This document shows positions 9,067 through 17,798 of a stretch of 64,000 nucleotides of DNA, piece by piece. This stretch comes from Maritalea porphyrae (lineage in GTDB: Bacteria > Pseudomonadota > Alphaproteobacteria > Rhizobiales > Devosiaceae), in the NCBI RefSeq assembly GCF_030159895.1, contig NZ_BSNI01000001.1, positions 274,663-338,662 on the forward strand, given 5' to 3'. Position 1 is the stretch's first letter. Each line of letters opens with the position of its first letter. Made by a program: the position numbers and the translations under genes. Below the pieces are notes generated by a model. That model worked only from the letters and a program-made list of their open reading frames with translations. It did no database searches and had not been told where the DNA came from.

Positions 9067-9837
9067 TCACAAAAGTGAAATCACCGACAATTGACGACCG
9101 GTTTTCTCGGCCAAATGTGTGGCCTTGCGGTGAGAAAAGAACTTATCGCTGTTTTGATATGTGCAAAGTTCAAGATCACTTATGTCAGCAATATTGGCCG
9201 ATTCGAGCTGATCCATGATGCAATGGGGCAAGTCAAAGTGCGGTGCTTTTGCATTGCTGGGCAGTTTGAAATATGGCGCGGTGTGCGCATGTTGTGCGCG
9301 CACATCAGCCTTGAATTTTTCACCAACTTCGTAGCTTTCGACCCTGATCGAAGGGCCAAGTATTGCGATGATGTGTTGGCGTTCAGCGCCCAGCTGGACC
9401 ATTGCCTCAATTGTGTTGCCCACAATGCCGCCAACTGCACCTTTCCAGCCCGCATGGCAGCCGCCTATGATTTGATTTTTCGGGTCGGCAAATAGCACGG
9501 GCCCGCAATCTGCAGTTTGGATGCCTAGCGCTAAGCCTTTGGTGGCGGTGACCATGCCATCCGCCTCAATGCGGTCATTGCGCGGCGACGCGGCGGTGAC
9601 AGATATGACCATTGTCGAGTGCGTTTGTTTGACAAGGCACAGATTTGCTGGGCTGACGCCGATTTGGGTGGCGATGTCGTCAAGGTTTTGATTAACCGCC
9701 TTTGGGTCATCACCCACCGCAAAGGAGATGTTGAGGCTGTCAAAGGGTGAGTTTGAATGACCGCCGGTGCGTCCGAAAAAGCCATGTGCAATGGCTTGTT
9801 GTTTGAGTTTCTCTGTGGTCACTGCTTCTGGCATCAT
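9067..9837 (-). CDS. pgeF: Peptidoglycan editing factor / YfiH laccase-domain protein
   Basis: 256 residues of the multicopper-oxidase-like YfiH (DUF152) family. Metal-site residues are visible in KQTHSTMV, QTADCGPVLFAD and GGCHAGWKGAVGG. In E. coli the enzyme removes mis-inserted Ser from peptidoglycan precursors; purine nucleoside phosphorylase activity is also reported for the family. It overlaps midA by ATGA (9834-9837) and ends the lgt-midA-pgeF operon. Confidence 0.93.
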   Translation of the reverse strand: MMPEAVTTEKLKQQAIAHGFFGRTGGHSNSPFDSLNISFAVGDDPKAVNQNLDDIATQIGVSPANLCLVKQTHSTMVISVTAASPRNDRIEADGMVTATKGLALGIQTADCGPVLFADPKNQIIGGCHAGWKGAVGGIVGNTIEAMVQLGAERQHIIAILGPSIRVESYEVGEKFKADVRAQHAHTAPYFKLPSNAKAPHFDLPHCIMDQLESANIADISDLELCTYQNSDKFFSHRKATHLAEKTGRQLSVISLL

Positions 9838-10922
9838 TTTGCCTCAAAAGGGTAGGGGGGCGTTGGCGCGTTGTGCATGCACCATGCTTTGAACAATGTG
9901 CCCATTTGGCCATCTTCAACAAGGCGCGCGAGGTCGGCGACGATTTTGGGAGCAGCTTCGGGCGAAGCGGAGGCAAAATTGTGTGCGCGCGGTTCGATGC
10001 CCATCGCTTTTAAGAATTGAGCTTGCGTCATAAGACTGCAAACATTCATGCCTGCTTTCTCGGCGACATCGGTGAGCGCGCCAAAATCCACATGGGCGGT
10101 TAAGTCCGCTTCACCGGGCTCATCAAGTGGATCTACAGGTTTGTGGGCCTTTAGTGCCTGCAAGGTTTCGCCGGTTTGGCTCTCTGGGTAGCCATAATCA
10201 ATCGCCAGCAATGCCCCGCCGCGTTTGCCGATTAGGTCTGCAATATCTTTGGTGACCTGTTGCGCGATGAAGTTGGTCTCCCAGATGGCGTTTTCCTCAG
10301 GGTTTAGGTCTTGCGGGAAGGCTTCCTGCGGGAGCGGGGTAGGCGATAAGCCCCACTGGCGGTCATTGCCTTTTAGGCCGACCAACCGTTCATGCCATTT
10401 GCCTTCGCTAAACTGGAATTGTTTGATTGGTAGCGCATCGAAAAACTCGTTGGCGATGATCAGTAGCGGGCCGCTTTCGACAGCAAGCTGGTCAATTTCG
10501 GAACGCCAGACCACATTTTGTCCGGCCAGGTTGGCGCGTTGCTTTTCAATCAGCACCGGATTGGTTTCGATCAAATTGATGCTGGCGGCATCCAAAATGC
10601 CGGGAACCTGTTGCAGCACCCGAATGCAATCGGCCATCAATGTGCCACGACCGGGCCCGAGCTCCACAAGGCTGAACTGGGAGGGACTGCCCAGCTGTTG
10701 CCAAGTTTGCGCAATCCATATTCCAATCATTTCGCCAAACATTTGGCTGATTTCTGGCGCGGTGATGAAGTCGCCCGCTTGGCCGAGCGGATCAGCCTTT
10801 TTGTAATAGCCTAGCGTTGGGTGGGTTAGCGCAATACTCATATAAGTCGATAAGGACATTGGTCCCTGCGCCATCAATTGCACATTGATGAGTTCGCTCA
10901 ATGAAAGATCGTGGTCACTCAT
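9834..10922 (-). CDS. Class I SAM-dependent methyltransferase, MidA/NDUFAF7 family
   Basis: 362 residues matching the SAM-MT MidA family (PF02636). The SAM site 'LVELGPGRGTLMADC' is near residue 85, and 'ALLAIDYGYPES' further on is typical. The mitochondrial homologue NDUFAF7 dimethylates an arginine of a complex I subunit; a like role in bacteria is inference. It overlaps both lgt and pgeF by four bases each, so all three are translationally coupled. Confidence 0.9.
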   Translation of the reverse strand: MSDHDLSLSELINVQLMAQGPMSLSTYMSIALTHPTLGYYKKADPLGQAGDFITAPEISQMFGEMIGIWIAQTWQQLGSPSQFSLVELGPGRGTLMADCIRVLQQVPGILDAASINLIETNPVLIEKQRANLAGQNVVWRSEIDQLAVESGPLLIIANEFFDALPIKQFQFSEGKWHERLVGLKGNDRQWGLSPTPLPQEAFPQDLNPEENAIWETNFIAQQVTKDIADLIGKRGGALLAIDYGYPESQTGETLQALKAHKPVDPLDEPGEADLTAHVDFGALTDVAEKAGMNVCSLMTQAQFLKAMGIEPRAHNFASASPEAAPKIVADLARLVEDGQMGTLFKAWCMHNAPTPPYPFEAK

Positions 10923-11803
10923 ATTGCGCGCGCCGTTGGGTGTTTGCGAAGTGCGTTCCAGATCAACAGGACGCCCGCAAGCGCAATTGGCGCGGACAAG
11001 ATCATGCCCATGGTCAAATTGTAGGGAAGGACGCCGATATGCGCATCTGGCTCGCGCACGGTTTCCACTAAGATGCGGCTAAGCCCATAGCCGGCGCCAA
11101 AAATGCCTGCAGCAAGTCCAGGTTTGCGCAAGCCTGCAAGATTGTGGCTGACGACGCGCAAGATAACGAAGAGCAATAAGCCTTCCAGTAGGCCCTCATA
11201 TAGTTGGCTCGGGTGCCGTGGTTCCGGGCCGCCTGTTGGGAATATCACCCCCCACGGCATATCGGTGACGCGGCCATAAAGCTCGCCATTGATGAAGTTG
11301 GCGATACGACCGAACAACAATCCAAACGGTGTGGTGAGGGCCAATAGATCAATTGCGGAGAGGAAATTCGACTTGATATGCCGGGCGTAGAACCACATGG
11401 CGGCCACAAGGCCAAACAGGCCGCCGTGGAAGGACATGCCTCCTTGCCAAATTTGCGGGATATCCATTGGGTTTTGCAGATAATAGCTGCCTGCATAAAT
11501 GGCGCTAAACCCGTCTTTAGCGTTTAGCCCGGCGCTTAGGAGTATGTCGTAGAACAGCACATAGCCCAGTCGACCGCCAATTATTACGCCGATAACAGCC
11601 CAAAACACAAAGTCGATAAGTTGATTTGGGGTGAGGGGTGGCTGAACCTTGCCCCACAACGGTTTTTGCAACACAAGATGACGACCATAACCCCATGCAA
11701 ACAAGATGCCTGCAAGGTAAGCAAGGGCGTACCAGCGGATTACGATGGGCCCAAGCGACAGGGCGATGGGATCGATGTTGGGAAAGGGCAAAGCTTGTCT
11801 CAC
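10919..11803 (-). CDS. lgt: Prolipoprotein diacylglyceryl transferase
   Basis: Inner-membrane enzyme that moves diacylglyceryl from phosphatidylglycerol to the lipobox Cys of prolipoproteins. 294 residues, about seven membrane segments. HGGLFG (about 148) and the signature GRIANFINGELYGR (about 182-195) are intact, as is RHPSQLYEG. First gene of lgt-midA-pgeF. Divergent from ubiK, with a 120-base shared promoter region. Its lipid substrate is the product line that starts with pgsA in this window. Confidence 0.97.
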   Translation of the reverse strand: MRQALPFPNIDPIALSLGPIVIRWYALAYLAGILFAWGYGRHLVLQKPLWGKVQPPLTPNQLIDFVFWAVIGVIIGGRLGYVLFYDILLSAGLNAKDGFSAIYAGSYYLQNPMDIPQIWQGGMSFHGGLFGLVAAMWFYARHIKSNFLSAIDLLALTTPFGLLFGRIANFINGELYGRVTDMPWGVIFPTGGPEPRHPSQLYEGLLEGLLLFVILRVVSHNLAGLRKPGLAAGIFGAGYGLSRILVETVREPDAHIGVLPYNLTMGMILSAPIALAGVLLIWNALRKHPTARAI

Positions 11804-11925
11804 TTTGGATTGGGGTAATTTATCGCACCATGCATTTCACCATAGCACTGGTCAAGGAAGCAATTGATGCTTACATAACTGATTTGAATATGATCATTTT
11901 CTCCGACCTTTAAAGGGGCATTGCC

Positions 11926-12177
11926 ATGGCTGACGGAAACAAAATCTTTGACGATTTGGGCAAATTGATGAACGACGCTGCTGGTGTTGCTGACGGCGTG
12001 CGGCGCGAAGCGGAAACTGCTGTAAAGGCGCAGATGGAGCGTTTGGTCAATGATATGGACTTGGCCAAGCGTGAAGAGTTCGACGCGTTACGTGAGCTCG
12101 TGCAAATCCAAGGCGAAGAAATTGCTGAATTGCGCAAAGAGCTGGATGCGCTACGCTCAAAGAAAAAATCAAGCTAG
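11926..12177 (+). CDS. ubiK: UbiK-type accessory factor (BMFP domain)
   Basis: 83 residues of the BMFP/YqiC family: an amphipathic N-terminal half followed by a C-terminal coiled coil (about 45-80, heptads with ELRELVQIQGEEIAELRKEL). In E. coli UbiK aids ubiquinone synthesis by binding UbiJ and lipids. In alphaproteobacteria it commonly lies divergent from lgt, as here. The ATG is preceded by AAAGGGG. Confidence 0.88.
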   Translation: MADGNKIFDDLGKLMNDAAGVADGVRREAETAVKAQMERLVNDMDLAKREEFDALRELVQIQGEEIAELRKELDALRSKKKSS

Positions 12178-12499
12178 GGTCCAGACCCTAAACTGTTTCA
12201 TTTCAATACATCAAAGGGTTGTGAATAACCCTTGATATTAACAAGCTGTTAACCATCGCGGCCTGATCATCCACAAGAGATTTGGTGGGAATCGTTCTTT
12301 TACAATTCCCACAACGGATGGTCGGGTTAAAGTTCGTTAACGCAGAATAGATTCGCAACGAACGCTGACCCAATCCAAAGGTCAGCGTACCGGCTTTTCA
12401 AATCTTGAAGTTGCGTATCACATATGGGATTTGCTGGATTTCTCCCTCTCGCATATTCCCGTTTCTGCTAAGAACACGAGCTTTGAAAAGGCGCAAATT
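12178..12499 (+). other. Intergenic stretch with four inverted repeats
   Basis: Between ubiK and ybjN lie four perfect stems in 175 bases: AAGGGTT/AACCCTT at 12214-12233, TTAACA-agc-TGTTAA at 12238-12252, GTGGGAAT/ATTCCCAC at 12285-12312 and CGCTGACC/GGTCAGCG at 12363-12387. The first could end the ubiK transcript. The last, about 110 bases before the ybjN start, could be part of a structured leader. No known riboswitch is recognised. Confidence 0.5.
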
Positions 12500-13000
12500 A
12501 TGTCGCTGATCGAGATGGAAATTGAACGGGCAATGCACCCGGTGGATATCATCGAGCACATTGCAGGCATTAATGATTGGTCGTTTGAGCGGGCCGATGC
12601 GGATGAGATTTCAATCTCTATTCGTGGCGGCTGGAGCGATTATCATGTCTCCTTCTCTTGGATGGAAGATCTAGAATCGCTGCACATCGCGTGCGCGTTT
12701 GATCTAAAGATACCAGAAGCGCGCCGTGTCGAGGTCAAACAACTGATCTCTAAGGTCAACGAACAGCTTTGGATTGGCCATTTCGACATTTGGAACAAAG
12801 AGAACATGGTTCTGTTCCGTAATTCGCACTTGCTCAGCGGTGGTGCGGAAGTGACGCCGCAGCAATGCGAAGCGCTTTTGCATTCTGCGGTCGAAAGCTG
12901 CGACCAATATTATCAAGCGTTCCAATTTGTTGTCTGGGCTGGAAAACCAGCCGACGAAGCTTTATCACATGTTATGTTTGAAACTGTTGGTGAAGCTTAG
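12500..13000 (+). CDS. YbjN domain-containing protein
   Basis: 166 residues from the ATG at 12500, preceded by AAAAGG with eight-base spacing; the open frame reaches back to 12431. YbjN proteins share a type III secretion chaperone-like fold and in E. coli affect motility and stress responses; no catalytic residues are expected. It sits 11 bases before proC and is likely co-transcribed with proC and the CsaA-like gene, a linkage seen in many Rhizobiales. Confidence 0.85.
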   Translation: MSLIEMEIERAMHPVDIIEHIAGINDWSFERADADEISISIRGGWSDYHVSFSWMEDLESLHIACAFDLKIPEARRVEVKQLISKVNEQLWIGHFDIWNKENMVLFRNSHLLSGGAEVTPQQCEALLHSAVESCDQYYQAFQFVVWAGKPADEALSHVMFETVGEA

Positions 13001-13011
13001 GACTTTAAAAA

Positions 13012-13830
13012 ATGCCATTATTTGATGTTGGGCCAGTTGTTCTTGTAGGCGCTGGGCAAATGGGTATGGCTATGGCCGTAGGCTGGTTGGAAGCTGGCCT
13101 GTCGCCTGATCAGTTGATTTTGGTTGATCCAAACCCAGCTCCGGCGGTGCGGCACAAAGCATCTGAGATTTCCATTACGACTTTGGCGCAGCCACCGGCA
13201 AAACCCGCGCAAGTTTTGGTTTTGGCGGTTAAGCCGCAAGTTGCGCCCGACGTTTTGCCTGCTGCCAAGGCATGCGTTGATGAAAACACACTAGTTGTTT
13301 CGGTTATGGCAGGCATATCAATTGCACAAATGAGCGAAGCGTTGGGCACCAAAAGGATTGTACGAACAATCCCGAATACCCCTGCCAAAATTGGACGCGG
13401 TGCCATTGGCGCTTTTGCAGGAACCGGTGTTGAGTATGAAGATCAGGTGGTTGTTGACAACTTGCTTGATGCATCTGGCCGCACTTTTTGGGTTGAAAAA
13501 GAAGATCATATCAACGCAGTCACAGGCGTTTCTGGTTCTGGCCCGGCCTATATTTTTAACATGGTCGAAGCATTGGCTGCCGCTGGTGAAGCGCAAGGCT
13601 TGCCAGCCGCTCTGGCGATGGACCTTGCGCGGCAAACCGTTGTTGGATCAGCCATGCTTTTGGAGGCGGAGCCAAATACGCCGCCAAGCACGTTGCGGGA
13701 AAATGTGACTTCTCCGAACGGAACAACTTTCGCTGCTCTGCAGATTTTGATGGGCGAAGAAGGCTTGACCGATTTGATGGTGAAAGCTGTAACCGCGGCC
13801 CGAAAGCGAAGCGAGGAGCTAGGCTCGTGA
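13012..13830 (+). CDS. proC: Pyrroline-5-carboxylate reductase
   Basis: Last step of proline synthesis: P5C + NAD(P)H gives proline. 272 residues. The Rossmann motif VGAGQMGMAM is at about 11-20, and the C-terminal dimerisation helix with NVTSPNGTTFAALQIL at about 228-243 carries the family signature (usually SPGGTT; here SPNGTT). Overlaps the next gene by four bases. Confidence 0.96.
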   Translation: MPLFDVGPVVLVGAGQMGMAMAVGWLEAGLSPDQLILVDPNPAPAVRHKASEISITTLAQPPAKPAQVLVLAVKPQVAPDVLPAAKACVDENTLVVSVMAGISIAQMSEALGTKRIVRTIPNTPAKIGRGAIGAFAGTGVEYEDQVVVDNLLDASGRTFWVEKEDHINAVTGVSGSGPAYIFNMVEALAAAGEAQGLPAALAMDLARQTVVGSAMLLEAEPNTPPSTLRENVTSPNGTTFAALQILMGEEGLTDLMVKAVTAARKRSEELGS

Positions 13831-14168
13831 GTGACGAGATTAGCTTTGATGACTTTTTGAAAGTGGACATTCGCACCGGGACAATTGTTGAAGTGCGGCC
13901 ATTCCCTGAGGCGCGCAAGCCTGCACATATTCTGCTGATCGATTTTGGCAGCGAAATCGGGGTCAAAAAGTCATCTGCGCAAATTACGACACATTACGAT
14001 GCAGATGCGCTTGTTGGTCGCCAAGTCATGGCTGTGGTCAATTTTCCGCCACGGCAAATCGGTCCGTTGCGTTCAGAAGTTTTAACGCTTGGTTTTGAGG
14101 ATGAAAACGGGGACATTGTGCTTGCTGCAACCGAGCGCGCCGTGCCGAATGGCAAACGCCTGATCTAG
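13827..14168 (+). CDS. csaA: tRNA-binding protein, CsaA/YgjH-like
   Basis: 113 residues forming one OB-fold tRNA-binding domain (EMAP-II/Arc1p type): DFLKVDIRTGTIV at the start, FPEARKPAH, and KSSAQITTHY, VVNFPPRQIG in the middle. CsaA proteins bind tRNA and have been described as export chaperones in Bacillus. The ATG overlaps the proC stop (ATGA), so it is the third gene of the ybjN-proC operon. Confidence 0.9.
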   Translation: MSDEISFDDFLKVDIRTGTIVEVRPFPEARKPAHILLIDFGSEIGVKKSSAQITTHYDADALVGRQVMAVVNFPPRQIGPLRSEVLTLGFEDENGDIVLAATERAVPNGKRLI

Positions 14169-14259
14169 AGAGCCCCACAAAAGCGAATAAATGTTACCTG
14201 AGAACTAAAGTATTAGTTTCGTTGGTCAATTCGGCATTGTTCCAAATTTGTGAACGACA

Positions 14260-16191
14260 TTGTTTGTATTATTTTTGTCTCTGGTTAACCATTCTTCCAG
14301 TCATTTTGCATATGTTTCGCGCGTGAGACGCGTTGGCGCGCGTTTGTTTTGGGACCATGGAGAAAGGTTCTTTGTTGCTGTGACTGTGCGTATTTCGAAT
14401 GTTGCGAGTATCTTCTCTCTGGGGTTTGTTGTCTATTTTGGCCTAGCAGTCGCAAGTGTATTTTTGGCTCGCGTTTCGCACGATGTCGCCGTTTTTTGGC
14501 CGGCCAACGCCGTGTTGGTCGCAATGGCGCTTTCTTTTGGACGTCGCGAGTTTCCAATATTGCTATTGTCCGCCTTTGCCGCGAATGTGTCGACGCAGTT
14601 TGTTTATGGCGACAATTGGCAACTGGCGGTGGGCTTTCCACTAGCCAATTCATTTGAGATCCTAGCGGTATATATCGGATTTCAATTTGCCGGTTTTCAA
14701 AACAACGGAACAACCACACCACAGCGCGGCTTGTTGCTGCTAGCCATTGTCGCGCTCGCGGCCATCCCCGCAGCCGCTATGGGGGCTGCAACAGTTACAA
14801 CTGTGTTCGGTGCGCCGTTCACTGACACGTTCACGCATTGGTGGGCCGGCGACATTGTGAGTTCAATGATCGTCTATTTGCCCGTTTTTGCATATCGCCG
14901 CAGCGCGGCGCTGCAGAAGCTGTCTGTTCTATTGTCCCGTCCAGTCATCATTGAATGTTGCCTTCTGGTTGCAAGTTTTGCATTTGGATTTTTAGTTCTG
15001 TTGGCCCTGCATTTGCCACCCGCAATCGTGTTGGTTTTCCCAACATTGTGGTTGGCATTAAAGGGGCGAGTGTTTGAAGTGGCTATGGCGAGTTCGGTGC
15101 TTTCACTCGGCACATCGGCAGCAGTTGTTATGGGCTTTTGGCCCAGTTTGGCCGCTGAACTGGTGTTGCGCGATGCTGTTTTCCAGCAGCAAACGTTGGC
15201 TTTGTTCTGTACGTTTCCGAGCTTTTTGATCGCGCTTGCTATTGCGAACTTTGAAACCAGTCAGGAAAACCTAGAAGCACGTAAAAAGGTGTTGGACACC
15301 ACGCTAACCAACATGAACCAAGGTGTATCTGTTTTTGACAAAAATCACAGATTGGTGCTGTGGAACGACAAATATCTGAAGTGTTTTGGCATGAATGAGA
15401 CGGATGTCGAAAAAGGCGTATCATTTACGTCTCTGCTGGAGTTGCAGCGTAATAACGGCGACTTTGATGGCGATCCGGTAGACTTGCAAAACACTATATT
15501 GGCACGCGTTTCTCGCGGCGAAGAGCATTTTGCGGAAACAGAATTGGGTTCTGGTCGGTTTATCAAGTCGGTTCATTCTCCAACGCCTGAGGGCGGGTGG
15601 ATTGGAACACATGAAGATGTGACCGAGTTTCGGATGCTTGAAAAGCGGCTTGCACATGAATCATTGCACGACGTGATGACTGGCGTTCCAAATCGACGAT
15701 ATTTTGAACGAGAGTTTACAGACAGATTGATCGTTTCGCAGTTGGAAAAAAAGCCAATTGCGCTTTACACAATCGATTTGGACAAATTCAAAATGATCAA
15801 CGACACTTACGGCCACGATGTGGGTGACGATGTGTTGTTGTGGGCTGCTACGACGATAAAAAGAATTGCGGGCGAGCACGATTTCGTTGCGCGGATGGGC
15901 GGTGACGAGTTCATTATGATTGGAAGTGAAAATACCCATGTTTCGCAGATCAATCGCACTGCACGTCGACTGTGTGACGAACTAGATCGCACCATGCAAT
16001 TCAAAGGCAATATGTGTATCTGTCGCGCAAGCATTGGTGTCGCTTATTCGGTAGATGGCCAGATTTCGCGACACGATTTGCTTACCCAGTCGGACATTGC
16101 GCTTTATGCGGCAAAGCAGGCAGGGCGCGGTACCTACAGGGTTTACGACTTTGCGACAGGGCAGCACCAGCCCATGCGTGACGCAAGCTAG
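14260..16191 (+). CDS. Membrane diguanylate cyclase, MASE1-PAS-GGDEF
   Basis: Up to 643 residues. N-terminal MASE1 sensor with about eight membrane segments (roughly 50-340), a PAS domain (about 350-465, with 'NMNQGVSVFDKNHRLVLWN'), then GGDEF (about 475-640). The active site GGDEF is intact at about residues 547-551, so it should make cyclic di-GMP. The inhibitory I-site, normally RxxD five residues upstream, reads GEHD and lacks its Arg, so product inhibition is probably weak. The frame opens at a TTG (14260); a GTG around 14380 after GGAGAAAGG is an alternative start. Confidence 0.93.
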   Translation: MFVLFLSLVNHSSSHFAYVSRVRRVGARLFWDHGERFFVAVTVRISNVASIFSLGFVVYFGLAVASVFLARVSHDVAVFWPANAVLVAMALSFGRREFPILLLSAFAANVSTQFVYGDNWQLAVGFPLANSFEILAVYIGFQFAGFQNNGTTTPQRGLLLLAIVALAAIPAAAMGAATVTTVFGAPFTDTFTHWWAGDIVSSMIVYLPVFAYRRSAALQKLSVLLSRPVIIECCLLVASFAFGFLVLLALHLPPAIVLVFPTLWLALKGRVFEVAMASSVLSLGTSAAVVMGFWPSLAAELVLRDAVFQQQTLALFCTFPSFLIALAIANFETSQENLEARKKVLDTTLTNMNQGVSVFDKNHRLVLWNDKYLKCFGMNETDVEKGVSFTSLLELQRNNGDFDGDPVDLQNTILARVSRGEEHFAETELGSGRFIKSVHSPTPEGGWIGTHEDVTEFRMLEKRLAHESLHDVMTGVPNRRYFEREFTDRLIVSQLEKKPIALYTIDLDKFKMINDTYGHDVGDDVLLWAATTIKRIAGEHDFVARMGGDEFIMIGSENTHVSQINRTARRLCDELDRTMQFKGNMCICRASIGVAYSVDGQISRHDLLTQSDIALYAAKQAGRGTYRVYDFATGQHQPMRDAS

Positions 16192-16736
16192 TCGTGTTCA
16201 ACCAAATTGAGATTTTCAAGCGTTGCTTGGTCTTCTGGGTCAATCATTGATGCAAGAAACTGAGTGACCAACGCACGCGTTTCCTTTGGCATGGGCTCAA
16301 GCGCGCGGGCAATCCGTTGGGCTTGAGAAGTTGAAAGCGTTTCAAAAAACTCAGCGCCTGTAATCGTTGGGAACAGCAAGCGCTGGCGCCGATCAACAGG
16401 GCCTGGGCGTTGTTCAATATAGCCGCTATCCACAAGTTGGCGCAGAACGCGTGCAAGGCTTTGTTTTGTGATTTTGAGGATGTCGAGCAAATCAGCGACC
16501 GTCATGCCCGGGCGTAAATTGACAAAATACAAAACACGGTGATGTGCGCGGCCAAAGCCTTGTTTGGACAGGAGAGCGTCGGCATCACGCACAAAATCAC
16601 GGTAGGCGAAGAACAATAAGCCCATCAAATCCAAGGGCATTTCCGCGCTGGATTCGGCAGGCTCGTTGACGACCGATAAATTTATGTCAGTCTTATTGAC
16701 ATTTATTTTTGTGGCTGGCATGCTGCCCTTCATCAT
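16188..16736 (-). CDS. MarR family transcriptional regulator (PetP-like)
   Basis: 182 residues from the ATG at 16736 with an AGGAAAAG ribosome site; the frame is open to 16778. A winged-helix core starts at 'MPLDLMGLLFFAYRDF' and includes the recognition region 'LDILKITKQSLARVLRQLV' and the wing 'RRQRLLFPT'. It resembles Rhodobacter PetP. Divergent from ilvE. A 12-7-12 inverted repeat at 16678-16708 lies inside its 5' coding part and could be its own operator. Ends overlapping the last codon of the diguanylate cyclase gene on the other strand. Confidence 0.9.
   Translation of the reverse strand: MMKGSMPATKINVNKTDINLSVVNEPAESSAEMPLDLMGLLFFAYRDFVRDADALLSKQGFGRAHHRVLYFVNLRPGMTVADLLDILKITKQSLARVLRQLVDSGYIEQRPGPVDRRQRLLFPTITGAEFFETLSTSQAQRIARALEPMPKETRALVTQFLASMIDPEDQATLENLNLVEHD
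16678..16708. promoter_or_regulatory. Candidate MarR operator
   Basis: AAATTTATGTCA and TGACATTTATTT face each other across seven bases, matching at ten of twelve positions. It lies 150-175 bases before ilvE on one side and within the first 20 codons of the MarR gene on the other. MarR proteins often bind such palindromes to repress themselves and the divergent gene; that use here is inference. Confidence 0.4.
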
Positions 16737-16852
16737 CGCTTTTCCTTTACTTATCACAAGCTTGAGTTGATTTGCCAAGGGCGTAGGTGTTTATTGGGGA
16801 AAAGCAGTTTATTTGGCGCGTTTGGGACGCGCTGATTTAAGGGAGAATAGAC

Positions 16853-17740
16853 ATGGCCGGCGTGCCTTTGGACCAACGAGACGGTTGGATTTGGTTTGAT
16901 GGTGAAATGATACCTTGGAAAGACACTAAGGTACATGTGCTCACCCACGCTCTGCATTATGCATCGAGCGTATTTGAAGGTCAGCGCGCCTATAATGGCG
17001 AGATTTACAAGTTGCATGAGCACTCCGAGCGCTTGCGCAAATCAGCGGAGCTGTTGGATTTTGAAGTGCCATATAGCGCGGATGAAATTGATCAGGCTTG
17101 TCGTGATGTTCTTGTTAAAAACAACTTGGTCGACGCTTATATGCGTCCAGTTGCGTTTCGCGGTTCAGCTGAACTCGGTCTTGGGGCGCACAACAACCCT
17201 GTTCACTTGGCCATTGCGGCTTGGGAATGGCCAAGCTTCTTGCTTGAGGACAAGCTTAAGGGTACGCGGTTGGCGTTGTCTGAGTGGCGTCGCCCTGCGC
17301 CAACATCTGCGCCGTTTGCGTCTAAAGCTGCTGGCCTTTACATGATTTGCACCTTGTCAAAGCACGCAGCGGAAGCACGTGGATTTGCTGACGCGATGAT
17401 GCTTGATTATCGTGGACAGATTGCGGAAGCCACTGGCGCGAACGTGTTCTTTGTTAAAGACGGCGAAATCCACACACCAACGCCAGACTGTTTCTTGGAC
17501 GGTATTACTCGCCGTACGGTGATTGGCCTTGCACGTGATGCTGGAATCAAAGTGACTGAGCGCGTGATTATGCCTGAGGAAATGTCAGAATTTGACGAGT
17601 GTTTCCTCACTGGTTCTGCGGCTGAGGTCGTACCGGTTGCTGAAATTGAGGGCGTTGTGTTCCCTGGGCGTGAGATTTGCAGCGCAATGATGGAAGCATA
17701 TCAAGCCGAAGTGCAGCCAAAGAAAGCTGCTGCTGAGTAA
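16853..17740 (+). CDS. ilvE: Branched-chain amino-acid aminotransferase
   Basis: PLP fold-type IV transaminase that makes Leu, Ile and Val from their 2-oxo acids. 295 residues. 'HALHYASSVFEGQRAYNG' near residue 30 and the PLP-Lys region 'APFASKAAGLYM' near 150 are present, followed by 'EATGANVFFVKDGEIHTP'. Start fixed by GGGAGAA seven bases upstream of the ATG. Ends with a strong terminator. Divergent from a MarR regulator that may control it. Confidence 0.94.
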   Translation: MAGVPLDQRDGWIWFDGEMIPWKDTKVHVLTHALHYASSVFEGQRAYNGEIYKLHEHSERLRKSAELLDFEVPYSADEIDQACRDVLVKNNLVDAYMRPVAFRGSAELGLGAHNNPVHLAIAAWEWPSFLLEDKLKGTRLALSEWRRPAPTSAPFASKAAGLYMICTLSKHAAEARGFADAMMLDYRGQIAEATGANVFFVKDGEIHTPTPDCFLDGITRRTVIGLARDAGIKVTERVIMPEEMSEFDECFLTGSAAEVVPVAEIEGVVFPGREICSAMMEAYQAEVQPKKAAAE

Positions 17741-17765
17741 GGCACGCCACGTTTGAGAATTCTGA

Positions 17766-17798
17766 AACGCCGTCTAGCTTTGTTTAGGCGGCGTTTTT
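17766..17798 (+). terminator. ilvE terminator
   Basis: AACGCCGTCTA, an eight-base loop, TAGGCGGCGTT, then TTTTTG... on the plus strand. The stem contains the last codons of the convergent moaE gene. Confidence 0.85.
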
